Shown here: positions 49,438-58,765 of the stretch, piece by piece
How the letters are laid out: each line of letters opens with the position of its first letter
Numbering within the stretch: the first letter of the stretch is position 1
NCBI RefSeq assembly: GCF_000974985.2
Contig: NZ_LAVA02000003.1
Span: forward strand, 62,001-126,000
Length of the DNA: 64,000 nt
Reading direction: 5' to 3'
Source of the DNA: Streptomyces mangrovisoli
GTDB taxonomy: Bacteria; Actinomycetota; Actinomycetes; Streptomycetales; Streptomycetaceae
Program-made: the position numbers and the translations under genes
The notes under the pieces: generated by a model
The model's input: only the letters and a program-made list of their open reading frames with translations
What the model was told of the DNA's origin: nothing
Database searches by the model: none

Positions 49438-49554
49438 CTCATGGCGCTCCCATGAGATCACTCACCTGTGAATTCCCACAGGATCCGGACTGCCATGGCC
49501 AGAGGTTTGTTACATTGCGCAACTGAGCAACCGGGGTGGAGTCCCCGCTCCACC
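49438..49554 (+). promoter_or_regulatory. Cluster of three hairpins upstream of the LCP gene
   Basis: Within the 280-bp gap: CTCATGG/CCATGAG (49438-49456), CCTGTG/CACAGG (49465-49482) and GGTGGAG/CTCCACC (49535-49554). The stretch between them is AT-richer than normal (TTTGTTACATTGCGCAAC). The first may end the ATPase message; the others may be operator sites or a leader structure for the LCP gene. Confidence 0.4.
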
Positions 49555-49626
49555 TGCCCGATACCGCCGCGCACGCCCGGCCCCCCGGCCCGGCATGACG
49601 GACCCGACCGTGCCTGGGAGTGGTAG

Positions 49627-51453
49627 ATGAGCGACCCGTGGGACGGGCCGGCAGGCCATGCCACACGCACCCGCCAGGTTCCCGGCCAGCGCGGGGCCGG
49701 TGGCGACCGGGTGCGCCCGCAGGGCGACCGCTCCCGGCTCCCCGGCGACGGAATGGGCGCGCCGGGGGAGGGGACGCGCTCCCCGCGTGATCCCGGCCGT
49801 CCGACCGGCGGCCGCGCGGCCGCGCGGGAGGCGGCCCGCAAGGGCGGCAGGGCCGGCGGGAACGGCGGAGGCAACGGCGCGGCGAACGGCGGCGGTCACG
49901 GACGGTCACGACGTCGTGGCCGTCCGGAACGTCGCGGCAGGCGGGCGCTGAAGATCATCGCGATATCGCTCTCCGTGATCGTCGTGGTCCTCGCCGGCGC
50001 CGGTTACTGGTTCTACCAGCACCTGAACGGCAACATCCACAGCGTGTCGATCGACGGCAAGGGCGGCACGGAGAAGGCCGACGCCTTCGGCCGCACCCCG
50101 ATCAACATCCTGGTGATGGGTTCGGACGGCCGTACCAGCAAGACCGACTGCAAGCTCGGCGGCGGCTGCTCGACCACGGGCGTGCAGACCGGCAGCAACG
50201 CGGACGTGCAGATGGTGGTGCACATATCCGCCGACCGCTCCAACGCCACCGTCATGAGCATCCCGCGCGACACCATGACCAACGTGCCCGCGTGCAAGAA
50301 CAGTGACACCGGGGTCTCCACGGCCGGCTACTACGGCCAGATCAACAGCGCGCTCCAGTACGGCCCGGCCTGCCAGGTGGAGACGGTCCACAAGCTGACC
50401 GGCATCACCATCGACCACTTCGTGCAGCTCGACTTCTCCGGCGTGGTGAAGATGTCGGACGCGGTCGGCGGTGTCTCCGTCTGCGTCAGCGACGACGTCT
50501 ACGACACCTACTCGCACCTGAAGCTGTCCAAGGGCTCGCACACCCTGAAGGGCGTCGCCGCCCTGGAGTTCGTGCGCAGCCGGCACGGCTTCGGCGACGG
50601 CAGCGACCTCGGCCGGACGGTCTCGCAGCACATCTTCCTCAGCTCGATGATCCGCAAGTTCAAGAGCGCGGGCACGCTGACCAACCCCACCGCGGTCTAC
50701 AAGCTGGCCAACGCGGCCACCAAGGCGCTGACCGTCGACGACGGCCTCGGCAGCGTGGCGAAGCTGGTCGCGCTCGCGGCGGACGTGAACAAGGTCCCCA
50801 CCAAGCGGATGACCTTCACGACCATGCAGACCGCGCCCGACCCGAGCAACAGCAACCGCGTGGTGGTGGGCACGGGCGCCAAGAGCCTGTTCGCGACCAT
50901 CTCCGAGGACAAGTCGCTGACGACGGGCTCGGGCAAGAAGTCCTCGGCGGCGTCCGCCACGGCGACCGCCTCCGCGGTGCCCGCCTCCGAGATCGCGGTG
51001 ACGGTGGAGAACGGCACCACGGTCACCGGCCGCGCCGGGGAGATCGCGACCGCGCTGACCGACAAGGGCTTCAGCTCCGACACCACCACCGGCAACGCGG
51101 CCAGCGCGGCGACGACGACCACGCTGACGTACGGCAGCGGCCAGAAGGCCGAGGCGACGACGGCGGCGAAGGCGCTGGGCCTGCCCACCAAGCATGTGAA
51201 GGCGGGCAGCGGCTCGGGGCTGACGCTGGTGATCGGCAGCGACTGGGAGAGCGGCACGACGTATCCCGGCGGTTCCTCCTCCTCCTCCGCGGACACGCAG
51301 GCCGCGGTGTCCAACGCGCACGCGCAGACCGCCGACGAGGCGAAGACCTGCGCGAAGGTCAGCCCCTACAAGACGGTCTCGCTCAACGGCGTGGCGATGA
51401 CCCCGGCCCAGGCGTACAAGGCGGCGAGCAGCAAGGCCGACTCCGACGACTGA
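49627..51453 (+). CDS. LytR-CpsA-Psr (LCP) family protein with LytR_C domain
   Basis: A 608-residue membrane protein. A long basic, Gly-rich cytosolic N-terminus (about 1-105) precedes one helix (about 107-128, ALKIIAISLSVIVVVLAGAG). The LCP domain (about 150-330) has NILVMGSDGRT, ADVQMVVHISADRSNATVMSIPRDT and ALEFVRSRH, the polyprenyl-phosphate-binding Arg/Asp set. The C-terminal part (about 440-545) is a LytR_C domain (ITVTVENGT-like IAVTVENGTTVTGRAGEIA). It attaches glycopolymers to peptidoglycan. GGGAG lies before ATG 49627. Confidence 0.93.
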   Translation: MSDPWDGPAGHATRTRQVPGQRGAGGDRVRPQGDRSRLPGDGMGAPGEGTRSPRDPGRPTGGRAAAREAARKGGRAGGNGGGNGAANGGGHGRSRRRGRPERRGRRALKIIAISLSVIVVVLAGAGYWFYQHLNGNIHSVSIDGKGGTEKADAFGRTPINILVMGSDGRTSKTDCKLGGGCSTTGVQTGSNADVQMVVHISADRSNATVMSIPRDTMTNVPACKNSDTGVSTAGYYGQINSALQYGPACQVETVHKLTGITIDHFVQLDFSGVVKMSDAVGGVSVCVSDDVYDTYSHLKLSKGSHTLKGVAALEFVRSRHGFGDGSDLGRTVSQHIFLSSMIRKFKSAGTLTNPTAVYKLANAATKALTVDDGLGSVAKLVALAADVNKVPTKRMTFTTMQTAPDPSNSNRVVVGTGAKSLFATISEDKSLTTGSGKKSSAASATATASAVPASEIAVTVENGTTVTGRAGEIATALTDKGFSSDTTTGNAASAATTTTLTYGSGQKAEATTAAKALGLPTKHVKAGSGSGLTLVIGSDWESGTTYPGGSSSSSADTQAAVSNAHAQTADEAKTCAKVSPYKTVSLNGVAMTPAQAYKAASSKADSDD

Positions 51454-51520
51454 TCCCCCGGGGTTGTACAGTTGCGCAAAGCCGCAAGGAAGTTGACCGA
51501 AGAGGAAGAGGGTGAGCGGG

Positions 51521-51724
51521 ATGCTCCGCAACGGCCTGGAACCCTGGCATCTGCTGATCGTCGCCATTGTGATCATCCTGCTCTTCGGGTCGAAGAAGCT
51601 TCCCGAGGCGGCGCGCGGGCTGGGCAAGTCCATGCGCATCCTCAAGAGCGAGGCCAAGGCCATGAAGGACGACGGCGCGGCCCCGCAGCCGACGGCCGAC
51701 CCGGAGACCGGCGCGGCCGCCTAG
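51521..51724 (+). CDS. tatA: Twin-arginine translocase subunit TatA-like protein
   Basis: A 67-residue TatA/E protein: one membrane helix ([17 protein letters not shown]), the [19 protein letters not shown] hinge and amphipathic helix, and a short acidic tail. No tatB or tatC is adjacent, so it is a separately encoded paralog or the sole A subunit. ATG 51521 is preferred; GTG 51512 would add three residues. It lies 68 bp after the LCP gene. Confidence 0.92.
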   Translation: MLRNGLEPWHLLIVAIVIILLFGSKKLPEAARGLGKSMRILKSEAKAMKDDGAAPQPTADPETGAAA

Positions 51725-51854
51725 GTCGTGCCGCAGGACGTGAACGGCCGCATGGGTCGTGTCCGCAGGACCTGACCCGGCGGCCGTCGGGCGTTCGGGA
51801 AGGCGGGATCGCGTGGTGGTGCGGGAGACCGGGCCCGAGGGCCTGACCGGAGCC

Positions 51855-52640
51855 ATGACCGTGGCGGCGGAGCTGGCCGAGTGGGCCGCCGCCGCCATCC
51901 GGCGGGCGGGCGCCGACGCGAGCCGTCGGCAGGGTCTGCGCGAGAAGGCGGGACCCGCCGACATCGTCACGGACACCGACGAGGCGGTGGAGCGGCACGT
52001 CCGCGCCTCGCTCAGGGAGGCGTTCCCGGCCTACGGCGTCGACGGCGAGGAGTACGGCGAGACGGCCGGCGACCCGGACGCCCCGCACTGGGTGATCGAC
52101 CCGGTCGACGGCACCACGAACTTCGCGCACGGCATCGGCTGGTGCTCCTTCTCCCTGGGCCTCGCCGCGCCGGACGGCACACCGCTGCTGGGCGTGGTGG
52201 CGGACCCGTGGCGCGGTGAGACGTTCACGGCGGTCCGGGGCGGCGGTGCCCGGCTCAACGGCACGCCGATCCGGGCGGCCGACCACACCACCCTCACGGG
52301 CCATGTCTTCCTCACCGAGTGGGCGGCCCACGTCCACTGGCCCGGCCTGGACGCCCTGCTCGCGGAACTCGCGGCCCGCCACTGCACGGTGCGGGTGATG
52401 GGCTCGACGGCCCTCTCCCTGGTGCAGGTCGCGGCGGGCCGCGCGACGGCGGCGGCGATCGGCGCGTACCACCCCCAGGACGCCCTCCCGCCCCTGCTGA
52501 TCGCCCGGGAGGCGGGCGCGATCGCCCTCCCCGAACGGCCGCCCTACGACGCCCCGCTCCTCCTCGCGGCCCCTGGCGCCGCCCCCGAGGCCCACGCCCT
52601 CTGGCACCGGACGGTCACCTCGGCGCCCCCGCCCGCCTGA
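51855..52640 (+). CDS. Inositol monophosphatase family protein
   Basis: A 261-residue Mg2+-dependent phosphatase. The metal site is HWVIDPVDGTTNFAHGI, with the earlier ADIVTDTDEAVERHVRASLREAFPAYGVDGEEYGE supplying the Glu. VRVMGSTALSLVQVAAGRATAAA and YHPQDALPPLLIAREAGA complete the fold; in the last, Gln replaces the usual Trp before Asp. It may act on inositol-1-phosphate, histidinol-phosphate or related compounds. ATG 51855 has GGAG just upstream; the frame is open to 51759 but that part is not conserved. Confidence 0.9.
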   Translation: MTVAAELAEWAAAAIRRAGADASRRQGLREKAGPADIVTDTDEAVERHVRASLREAFPAYGVDGEEYGETAGDPDAPHWVIDPVDGTTNFAHGIGWCSFSLGLAAPDGTPLLGVVADPWRGETFTAVRGGGARLNGTPIRAADHTTLTGHVFLTEWAAHVHWPGLDALLAELAARHCTVRVMGSTALSLVQVAAGRATAAAIGAYHPQDALPPLLIAREAGAIALPERPPYDAPLLLAAPGAAPEAHALWHRTVTSAPPPA

Positions 52641-52711
52641 CGGACCCGCCCGCCTGACGGACCCCGGCGCGCTCGGCGCGCTCGGCGTCCGGCCCCGCCC
52701 CGGCCGGGGGT

Positions 52712-53053
52712 CTACGGGGCGTCCGGCGGCGCGAACCACGCGCCGATGTTCTCCCAGGCGAACCCCTCCCGCCAGGTCCGCTCGCCGCCCGCCCAGCCGA
52801 GCAGCGCGCGGAGCACGTCCTCCCTGGACCCGCTCCGGGTCTGGTAGTGCTCGGCGGGCACGCCGTCGCGGTGCTCCAGCTGGTAGGTGTCGTCGCGGTA
52901 CAGGACCTGGACGTACCAGTCCCCGGCGACGCCGTCCCCCTGCCGCTCGAGTATCAGATGATCCCCGTGCGCCAGCCCGGCCAGCAGGGCCGCGATCCGC
53001 TCCCCGTCCGGCTGCCGTACGGCACGCCCCCGGGCGTCAGTGGCAATCAGCAT
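52712..53053 (-). CDS. Conserved hypothetical protein
   Basis: A 113-residue soluble protein starting MLIATDARGRAVRQPDG. It has an alpha-beta pattern (ERIAALLAGLAHGDHLILERQ, WYVQVLYRDDTYQLEHRDGVPAEHYQT, VLRALLGWAGG) and a Trp-rich end (TWREGFAWENIGAWFAPP). It resembles small immunity-like or unknown streptomycete proteins, without a firm family. An in-frame ATG at 53071 is possible. Confidence 0.7.
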   Translation of the reverse strand: MLIATDARGRAVRQPDGERIAALLAGLAHGDHLILERQGDGVAGDWYVQVLYRDDTYQLEHRDGVPAEHYQTRSGSREDVLRALLGWAGGERTWREGFAWENIGAWFAPPDAP

Positions 53054-53649
53054 GTCCGCAGCATGGACCATCCCACTGACAACGGTCCGCCCGCGGGTCG
53101 CGCGTCCACCCTCGCGCCGTCCGCCCGTCACCGCCCCGACCCCGTCCGCGCCGTATCCCGTTCACCAGGATCAGGGCAGGAATGTCCCTTCTGCGGGTGG
53201 CCCTGGGTGTGCACAGGGTATGCACAGCGCTATTGACCTGTGCAGATTCGCTGTGTTTCCCTCGGCAGGTGGGCCGGGGGGAACGGCTCTTGAAGGTGAC
53301 TGTCCCGTTCTGAGGGACATACGAAGGGCGTCGGCGGCACAGGGGGACGGGGGACGAGGGTGCATCGGCTGTCTGCGCGCTGTGCGCGCCCCGGGACAAG
53401 GCTGGGCGGCTCCGCTGTGCCGCCTCTGCGTGCGGACCGGCCGCTGTGATGTGGCGCACGTGGGCGTAGAAGCGGCGGCGGGCGTGGCACGCGGAACGGG
53501 CGAAGTACGTCTTCGTCCGGGGTGAGGCGCGGGCGCTCCCGACCGCCCGCCGTCCGGTCGTCCGTGCCCGTCGCCCCGACGTCGCCGTACGCCCGTCGCG
53601 GCATCGCGTGCCCCGTCGGGCACGAGGCCCGACCGTCCGTCCCTCACTA
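53054..53649. other. Gene-poor region
   Basis: About 500-600 bp without a convincing coding frame. It holds the divergent promoters of the hypothetical protein and the PAP2-like gene, two loosely similar stretches (53174-53208 and 53250-53281) and an inverted repeat TGTCCC/GGGACA (53301-53319). Open frames cross it, but they have low-complexity translations and no start signals. Confidence 0.5.
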
Positions 53650-55077
53650 GTGAACCGGCCGAAATTGATACCTACAGCACCGCGAGACCTTCCGCGAGGA
53701 CTCCGCAGCACCGTGCTCTCGACGTGGCGTCGGCCACGGGCGCGGCTATGGGCGGCGGCGGCCGTCGTGGTCGCCGGGTTCCTCGTGGCCCTGGAGGTCG
53801 CCGCCCGGCACTACGGCGTCCCCGGCCCGGTCACCGAGCAGGTGCGGGAGGTCGTGCTCCCGCCCAAGTCGGGCTTCCTGCTCTACGCCGGCATGGCCCT
53901 CACCATGGTGGTGCTCACCTGGCGCCAGCGGCTCGTCGCGCTCGGCGCCGCGATCGGTGTCGACCTCGCCTTCCTGGTCGTCCGCGAGGCGTTCGGCGTG
54001 CGGGTCGGCCACGGCCACCCGTTCGGCAACGGCGCACTGTGGGTGGTCCTCGGCTGCGCGGTCGTCGCCGTCACCCGGCGCACCGGGCGGGAACGCGTCC
54101 TGCTGCTGAAGGGCGCCGGTCTCGGCCTGCTGCTGGTGGCCGGCCGCAAGACCGGCGACACCTGGCTGCTCATCACCTCCAAGACCCGCCCGACCGTGCT
54201 CGACCAGTACGTGGCCACCGCCGACCACGCCCTGGGCAACCCGTCCTGGCTGGTGGGCCGGCTCGTCACCGCCTCGGGTCCGATCGGCTTCAACCTGCTC
54301 GACATCGTCTACGGCCAGCTCGCCGTGGCCGCGGTCGTCGTCGCGCTGTACCAACTCCGCCATGTCGCGGTCGAGCGCCGCTTCCCGCGCCATCACCTGG
54401 TGCGCACCTTCCTGGTGATAGGCCTGCTCGGCCCGGCCGTCTACATGATCTTCCCGGTGGTCGGCCCGGTCTTCGCGTACGGCGACGGCGCCGACCACTG
54501 GTCCTCGGTCAGCCTGTGGGCGGAGGCGGGGCACCAGTTCGGGCACTGGCCGACGGCCGACCTCTGGCCGCACACCACGGCGCCGGTCCGCGCGCCGCAC
54601 CCGGTGCCGTACGACGGGTTCACGCCCCGCAACTGCATGCCCAGCCTGCACACGGCCTGGGCCGTGACCATCTTCGTCCACTCCCGCCGCGGGCCGCGCG
54701 CGCTGCGTGTCGCGGGCGCGTTCTGGCTGGTCGCCACGCTCACCGCGACGCTCGGGTTCGGGTACCACTACGGCGCGGACCTCGTCGCCGGGGTGGTCTT
54801 CGCCCTCACGGTCGAGGGGGGTCTGCGCACCTACGACCGCGGCTGGGACCGGGTGGGGCTGCGGACGGTCGGGTACGGCGCCGCGGTCTTCGTCGCGCTG
54901 CTGGTGGCGTACCGGTGGCTCCCCCTGGAGATGGCCGAGCACGCGTGGCTCGCCGGCCCGCTCCTCCTGCTGGCCCTGGCCTCGGTGATCTACGCCTACG
55001 TCCGGACCTTCGCGCCCTACGAGCGGCGCCGCGCGGCGCCGACGCCCCGCCCGCAGCCCCAGCACGAACTGATCTGA
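53650..55077 (+). CDS. PAP2-like inositolphosphotransferase/phosphatase membrane protein
   Basis: Up to 475 residues with nine or more helices. The C-terminal half has the PAP2/Aur1-type active site: CMPSLHTAWAVTIFVHSRR and, after a helix, LGFGYHYGADLVAG, with the two His and the nearby Arg. It probably transfers or removes a lipid-linked phosphate at the membrane. The start is unclear: GTG 53650 lacks a ribosome-binding site, while GTG 53713 has GCGAGGA about 12 nt upstream and a TACCTA box further up; the latter trims 21 residues before the first helix. Confidence 0.85.
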   Translation: MNRPKLIPTAPRDLPRGLRSTVLSTWRRPRARLWAAAAVVVAGFLVALEVAARHYGVPGPVTEQVREVVLPPKSGFLLYAGMALTMVVLTWRQRLVALGAAIGVDLAFLVVREAFGVRVGHGHPFGNGALWVVLGCAVVAVTRRTGRERVLLLKGAGLGLLLVAGRKTGDTWLLITSKTRPTVLDQYVATADHALGNPSWLVGRLVTASGPIGFNLLDIVYGQLAVAAVVVALYQLRHVAVERRFPRHHLVRTFLVIGLLGPAVYMIFPVVGPVFAYGDGADHWSSVSLWAEAGHQFGHWPTADLWPHTTAPVRAPHPVPYDGFTPRNCMPSLHTAWAVTIFVHSRRGPRALRVAGAFWLVATLTATLGFGYHYGADLVAGVVFALTVEGGLRTYDRGWDRVGLRTVGYGAAVFVALLVAYRWLPLEMAEHAWLAGPLLLLALASVIYAYVRTFAPYERRRAAPTPRPQPQHELI

Positions 55078-55085
55078 CCACGCTT

Positions 55086-55182
55086 CAGGGGCGCGGGGAG
55101 TGCCTCCGTGCCCCCGGGCCCGCTGTGCCTCCGTGCCCCCGGGCGGCTCCGTCGTGGCTGGTCGCGCGGTTCCCCGCGCCCC
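55086..55182. repeat. Intergenic repeat, inverted pair
   Basis: A direct copy (CAGGGGCGCGGGGAG, from 55086) and an inverted copy (GCGCGGTTCCCCGCGCCCCT, ending 55182) of the family seen at 33 kb and 36 kb. They can pair as a hairpin, so probably terminate the PAP2-like gene. Between them is a 25-bp tandem repeat (55101 and 55126, GTGCCCCCGGGC). Confidence 0.85.
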
Positions 55183-55269
55183 TCGGGCGCGTCCGGACCC
55201 GTCCGACGCACGCGGCGGACAACAGCCGAAATGACCGTCATCTCCCGTCCGCTCTGGCACAGTCGACGC

Positions 55270-56121
55270 GTGATCAGGGACGCGGGAGACGCCGGGCAAC
55301 ACGCCGAGGGGGCCGGGCCGTTCACCACGCGGCTCACCTGGCACCCGCCGGGCGGCGGCACGGCCGTATGGGAGTCGCGGCTCGCCAGGCGGCGCGGACT
55401 CATCGCGGTGCACACGCCCGGCGGCCCGGCCCGGCACCACCGCGCCGACGAGGTCTCGCTGCGCCGCCTGCGCAGGCTCAACGCCATCGCCGCGACCGCC
55501 TTCGTCATCGGCGGGGCCCTGTTCGCGGCGGGCGCGGGCGTCGCGCAGCTCGGCTCCGGGGACGCCACCACGTGCGCCTCGATCTACTTCGCCGGCGGGC
55601 TCTTCTTCAACACCGGCGGCTACGTCTCCCTGCTCCAGGTCGTCAACGCGCCCCGGCACGTGCCCGGCGGCGCGGGCCGGCTGGTCACCCGGCGCTGGCG
55701 CTGGTGGAGCTACGAGCCGACCCGGGTGGACTGGCTCAGCGCGTTCGTCCTGTTCGCCGGCACGGTCGTCTTCGCCGTCGACCTGCTGGACTCCTTCCTC
55801 CAGGGACTGAGCGTCCAACAGGTCAACCGGCTGGTCTGGGCGCCGGACGTGGTCGGCTGCGTGCTCTTCCTGATCTCCGGCCACCTCGCCTTCGTCGAGG
55901 TCTGCCACGGCAGGTTCCGCGTCCTCGGCCGGGACCTCGGCTGGTGGATCGTCGCCGTGAACCAGCTCGGCTCCGCCCTGTTCATGATCTCGGCGATCAC
56001 CGCCTTCACCCGCCCCACCACCGGCAGCCTGGTCAACGCCACCATCGCCAACTGGACCACGCTGACGGGCGCCCTGTGCTTCTCGCTCGGCGGGGTGCTC
56101 CAGCTGTACGAACGCCCCTAG
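55270..56121 (+). CDS. YrhK-like membrane protein
   Basis: A 283-residue protein. A hydrophilic N-terminus (about 1-70) precedes YrhK-type repeats: NAIAATAFVIGGALFAAGAGVAQL, YFAGGLFFNTGGYVSLLQVVN, then two or three more helices (WLSAFVLFAGTVVFAVDLL, PDVVGCVLFLISGHLAFVE, QLGSALFMISAITAF, TTLTGALCFSLGGVLQL). The family has no known role. GTG 55270 is preferred; ATG 55231 adds 13 residues. Confidence 0.78.
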   Translation: MIRDAGDAGQHAEGAGPFTTRLTWHPPGGGTAVWESRLARRRGLIAVHTPGGPARHHRADEVSLRRLRRLNAIAATAFVIGGALFAAGAGVAQLGSGDATTCASIYFAGGLFFNTGGYVSLLQVVNAPRHVPGGAGRLVTRRWRWWSYEPTRVDWLSAFVLFAGTVVFAVDLLDSFLQGLSVQQVNRLVWAPDVVGCVLFLISGHLAFVEVCHGRFRVLGRDLGWWIVAVNQLGSALFMISAITAFTRPTTGSLVNATIANWTTLTGALCFSLGGVLQLYERP

Positions 56122-56374
56122 CCCTTATCCACCCCGTATCCACCCTGGAGACACGCCTGTTCAAGGCCGGCGTAACCAAGACCCCCGGCGACCCGGCGAG
56201 CGTGGTGCGGGCCACGGAAAACCCTCTCCCCGACTGTCACAGGCATGTCATACGCTGCTCCCAGCAGCCGCGCCCCGTGCGACGCCGTGGTTCCTCGCGG
56301 TCGTGTCCGGGTGCCGCGCGGCGCACTCAACTGCCCGGTCCTGCACCGGGTTTTCCTGTGGGGGTAACAGCACT

Positions 56375-58339
56375 GTGCGTATGCGCAGCATCTCGTCCGC
56401 GACGGCGCTCGCGGTCCTTCTCGGCTCGGCGGCGCTGAGCCTCGGCGCGGCCGGCTCCGCCTCGGCCGCGCCCGCCGTCCATGTCACCACGGCCGGGGGG
56501 CTCGTCGTGGACGGCGCCGTCCAGCGGGTGTTCGTCGGCGACCGCAGCACCGGCACCGTCACGGCCGCCACCTACTCCGGCGACGCCGTCGACTCCGTCG
56601 AGGGCATCACCGGGGTCTCCGACCTGGCCCTGTCCGACGACGGCGCCACGCTCTACGCGGCCGCCTCGGGCAGCCACGAGATCGTTGCCCTCGACGCCGC
56701 GACCCTGGAGATCAAGTCCCGCTACACCGTCGCCACCACCACCGGTCCCGGCCATGTCGCCGTCACCGGCGGCAAGATCTGGTTCAGCTACGGCGACCAG
56801 TGGGACGGCAACATCGGCTCGGTCGACCCGAGCGTCGACCCGGCGAGCGGCACGGACCCGGTGGCGCTCGCCCTGTTCCCGGCCGACCAGTGGCCCGGCC
56901 TGTGGAACCCGGCGCTGCTGGACACCGACCCGTCGAAGCCCGGCCTGCTCGCCGCCGCCGACACCGGCAGCTCCTCCGACTCGCAGGGCGTCTTCGACGT
57001 CACCGGCGACAAGCCGAAGCTGGTCGCCTGGCACTTCATGGACTACAAGCTCAACAGCGGCGTCAACGACATCGACCTGGTGCCCGGCTCGGACCAGGTC
57101 CTGCTCAACGGCACCGACCGGGACACCTGGGCGAACGGCGACTTCACCCCGGCCGGCTCCTACCCCGCCGGACAGGTCGGGGACATCGCCTCCGACGGCC
57201 TGCTCGCCCAGGCCGCCGGGTCCAAGATCCTCACGTACCAGCAGAACGGCACCGTCCCGCTGCACACCTTCGACGAGGGCACCTCGCACGCGGTCGACCT
57301 CGCCTGGGCGCCGGACGACTCCACGCTCTTCGCGCTGGTCGGCACGGACCCCTACAGCGGCGGCTACACCCTCAAGGCGCTCCCCGGCGCGAACCTGAAC
57401 AGCCCCACCCTGACAGTCGAGGCCCCGACCAGCGCGACCCGCGCCAAGGCGCTCACCGTCACCGGAAAGCTGACCGCGGTCGGGCTGCCCGCCGGGGTCC
57501 AGCTCCAGGTCACCCGGACCGACATGGACTCCCCGAACGGCAAGGCGCTGCCCGCCGTCACGGTGAAGTCCGACGGCACGTACTCCTTCACCGACACCCC
57601 GCCGGCCGGCGGCACGGTCACCTACAAGGTCACGTACGCGGGCGACGCGGACCACTCCCCGGCCACCGCGTCCGACAAGGTCGCCGTCTCCCGCGCCGCG
57701 GCCACGCTGACCCTGAACAACAACCTCAAGAAGTACGCGTACGGCACCGACGTGAAGTTCACCGCGCACCTCGGTACCACGTACACCAACCGCACGGTCG
57801 AGATCTGGGCCGACCCCTACGGCTCCGACAAGCCCAACAAGCTGGTCAAGTCCGGGAAGGTCGACTCGCACGGCAACTTCTCCGCGACCGTCGACATGAC
57901 CCGCGACACCGTCGTCAGCGCGGTCTTCAAGGGCGACTCGCACTACCTCTCGAAGACGGTCACGTCCCGCGCGTACGCCTACGCGAAGGTCTCGACCGCG
58001 ATCACGAAGAACTACAAGACGGCCAAGATCGGCTCGACGTCGTACTACTGGTTCCACAAGAACAGCGCCCCGCTGGTCACCACGACCATGTCGTACTACG
58101 CGGGCCGCAAGGAGCGCCTCGACCTTCAGGTCTACTACAACGGCAAGTGGGAGACGACCGAGGGCAGCGGGCAGTACTTCAAGCTCGCCTCCAACGGCAA
58201 GTGCGCGGTGAGCCTGGGCGCCCCCGGCCAGTCCGGCCTCAAGGCGCGCGTGCGGGCGGCGTACATCGACACCTCCTCGGGCGACAACGTCAACACGACG
58301 ACGTACGGCTCGTGGAAGTACCTGTACTTCTCCAACTAG
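56375..58339 (+). CDS. Secreted beta-propeller protein with Ig-like domains
   Basis: A 654-residue exported protein. Signal peptide residues 1-31 (SATALAVLLGSAALSLGAAGSASA-AP). Residues about 35-370 have YVTN/NHL-like propeller blades (TVTAATYSGDAVDSVEG, GVSDLALSDDGATLYAAASGSHEIVALD). Residues about 380-560 are bacterial Ig-like beta sandwiches (LTVEAPTSATRAKALTVTGKL, TYKVTYAGDADHSPATA). The C-terminal 90 residues are Tyr/Lys-rich. Possibly a cell-surface or secreted binding protein. GTG 56375 is followed two codons later by ATG 56381; either suits. Confidence 0.85.
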   Translation: MRMRSISSATALAVLLGSAALSLGAAGSASAAPAVHVTTAGGLVVDGAVQRVFVGDRSTGTVTAATYSGDAVDSVEGITGVSDLALSDDGATLYAAASGSHEIVALDAATLEIKSRYTVATTTGPGHVAVTGGKIWFSYGDQWDGNIGSVDPSVDPASGTDPVALALFPADQWPGLWNPALLDTDPSKPGLLAAADTGSSSDSQGVFDVTGDKPKLVAWHFMDYKLNSGVNDIDLVPGSDQVLLNGTDRDTWANGDFTPAGSYPAGQVGDIASDGLLAQAAGSKILTYQQNGTVPLHTFDEGTSHAVDLAWAPDDSTLFALVGTDPYSGGYTLKALPGANLNSPTLTVEAPTSATRAKALTVTGKLTAVGLPAGVQLQVTRTDMDSPNGKALPAVTVKSDGTYSFTDTPPAGGTVTYKVTYAGDADHSPATASDKVAVSRAAATLTLNNNLKKYAYGTDVKFTAHLGTTYTNRTVEIWADPYGSDKPNKLVKSGKVDSHGNFSATVDMTRDTVVSAVFKGDSHYLSKTVTSRAYAYAKVSTAITKNYKTAKIGSTSYYWFHKNSAPLVTTTMSYYAGRKERLDLQVYYNGKWETTEGSGQYFKLASNGKCAVSLGAPGQSGLKARVRAAYIDTSSGDNVNTTTYGSWKYLYFSN

Positions 58340-58395
58340 CCGTTCACGCGCGGACGGTGGGGCAAGCACCGCTGACCCGCCGCACCGCCGACGAG

Positions 58396-58435
58396 GGCCA
58401 CCGCCGGACCGGGACCGACCGGTCCGGCGGTGGCC
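58396..58435. terminator. Terminator between the propeller gene and the small-protein operon
   Basis: Perfect 16-bp arms GGCCACCGCCGGACCG (58396-58411) and CGGTCCGGCGGTGGCC (58420-58435). It can end both the plus-strand propeller gene and the minus-strand operon whose last stop is at 58457. Confidence 0.85.
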
Positions 58436-58456
58436 TCTCGCGTGCGCGCGGTCGGA

Positions 58457-58564
58457 TCACCAGGTGATGTTGTGCGCCATGCCGTTGAGGATCACGACGA
58501 CGGCGAGGGCCAGCAGGGCGATCGTCCACTTCTGGCCGGTGCTCGCCTGCCGCCATGCGTTCAC
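58457..58564 (-). CDS. 35-residue membrane peptide, operon gene 3
   Basis: VNAWRQASTGQKWTIALL then a hydrophobic segment LALAVVVIL and a NGMAHNITW end: a single-pass peptide. GTG 58564 overlaps the stop of the preceding small gene (GTGA, 58561-58564), so translation is coupled. No family known. The overlap, same-strand order and hydrophobic profile support a real gene. Confidence 0.6.
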   Translation of the reverse strand: MNAWRQASTGQKWTIALLALAVVVILNGMAHNITW

Positions 58565-58722
58565 CGGTTCACCTGCGCGTGCGTCGCGGGGGCGGCGCGG
58601 TGCGTGGAGGAGGACTCCTCGCCGGAACCGGAGGCCCACAGGGCCATCCCGGCCACGGCCAGCAGAAGCAGGCCGGCCAGAACGGCCAGAAGCACCTTGA
58701 TGAAGGTGGAAGGCGTTGCCAT
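58561..58722 (-). CDS. 53-residue membrane peptide, operon gene 2
   Basis: A 53-residue single-pass protein: MATPSTFIKVLLAVLAGLLL and a hydrophobic run to about residue 30, then a Ser/Glu/His-rich tail (SGSGEESSSTHRAAPATHAQ). A strong AAGGAG site lies 8 nt before ATG 58722. It follows the secreted protein gene by 43 bp and overlaps the 35-residue gene by 4 bp, so all three are one operon. Confidence 0.7.
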   Translation of the reverse strand: MATPSTFIKVLLAVLAGLLLLAVAGMALWASGSGEESSSTHRAAPATHAQVNR

Positions 58723-58765
58723 CAGCGCTCCTTGAGAAAGGGTCGGATGTTCCCGGGAGAAGGGG

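Noticed and set aside
46184..49442. Long minus-strand frames opposite the P-type ATPase
   Set aside because: Repeated AEAGDAE-type translation is the complement of the Ala/Ser tract, not a protein.
53040..53525. 161-codon plus-strand frame in the gene-poor region
   Set aside because: No start signal, mixed low-complexity translation and overlap with the promoter of the divergent gene.
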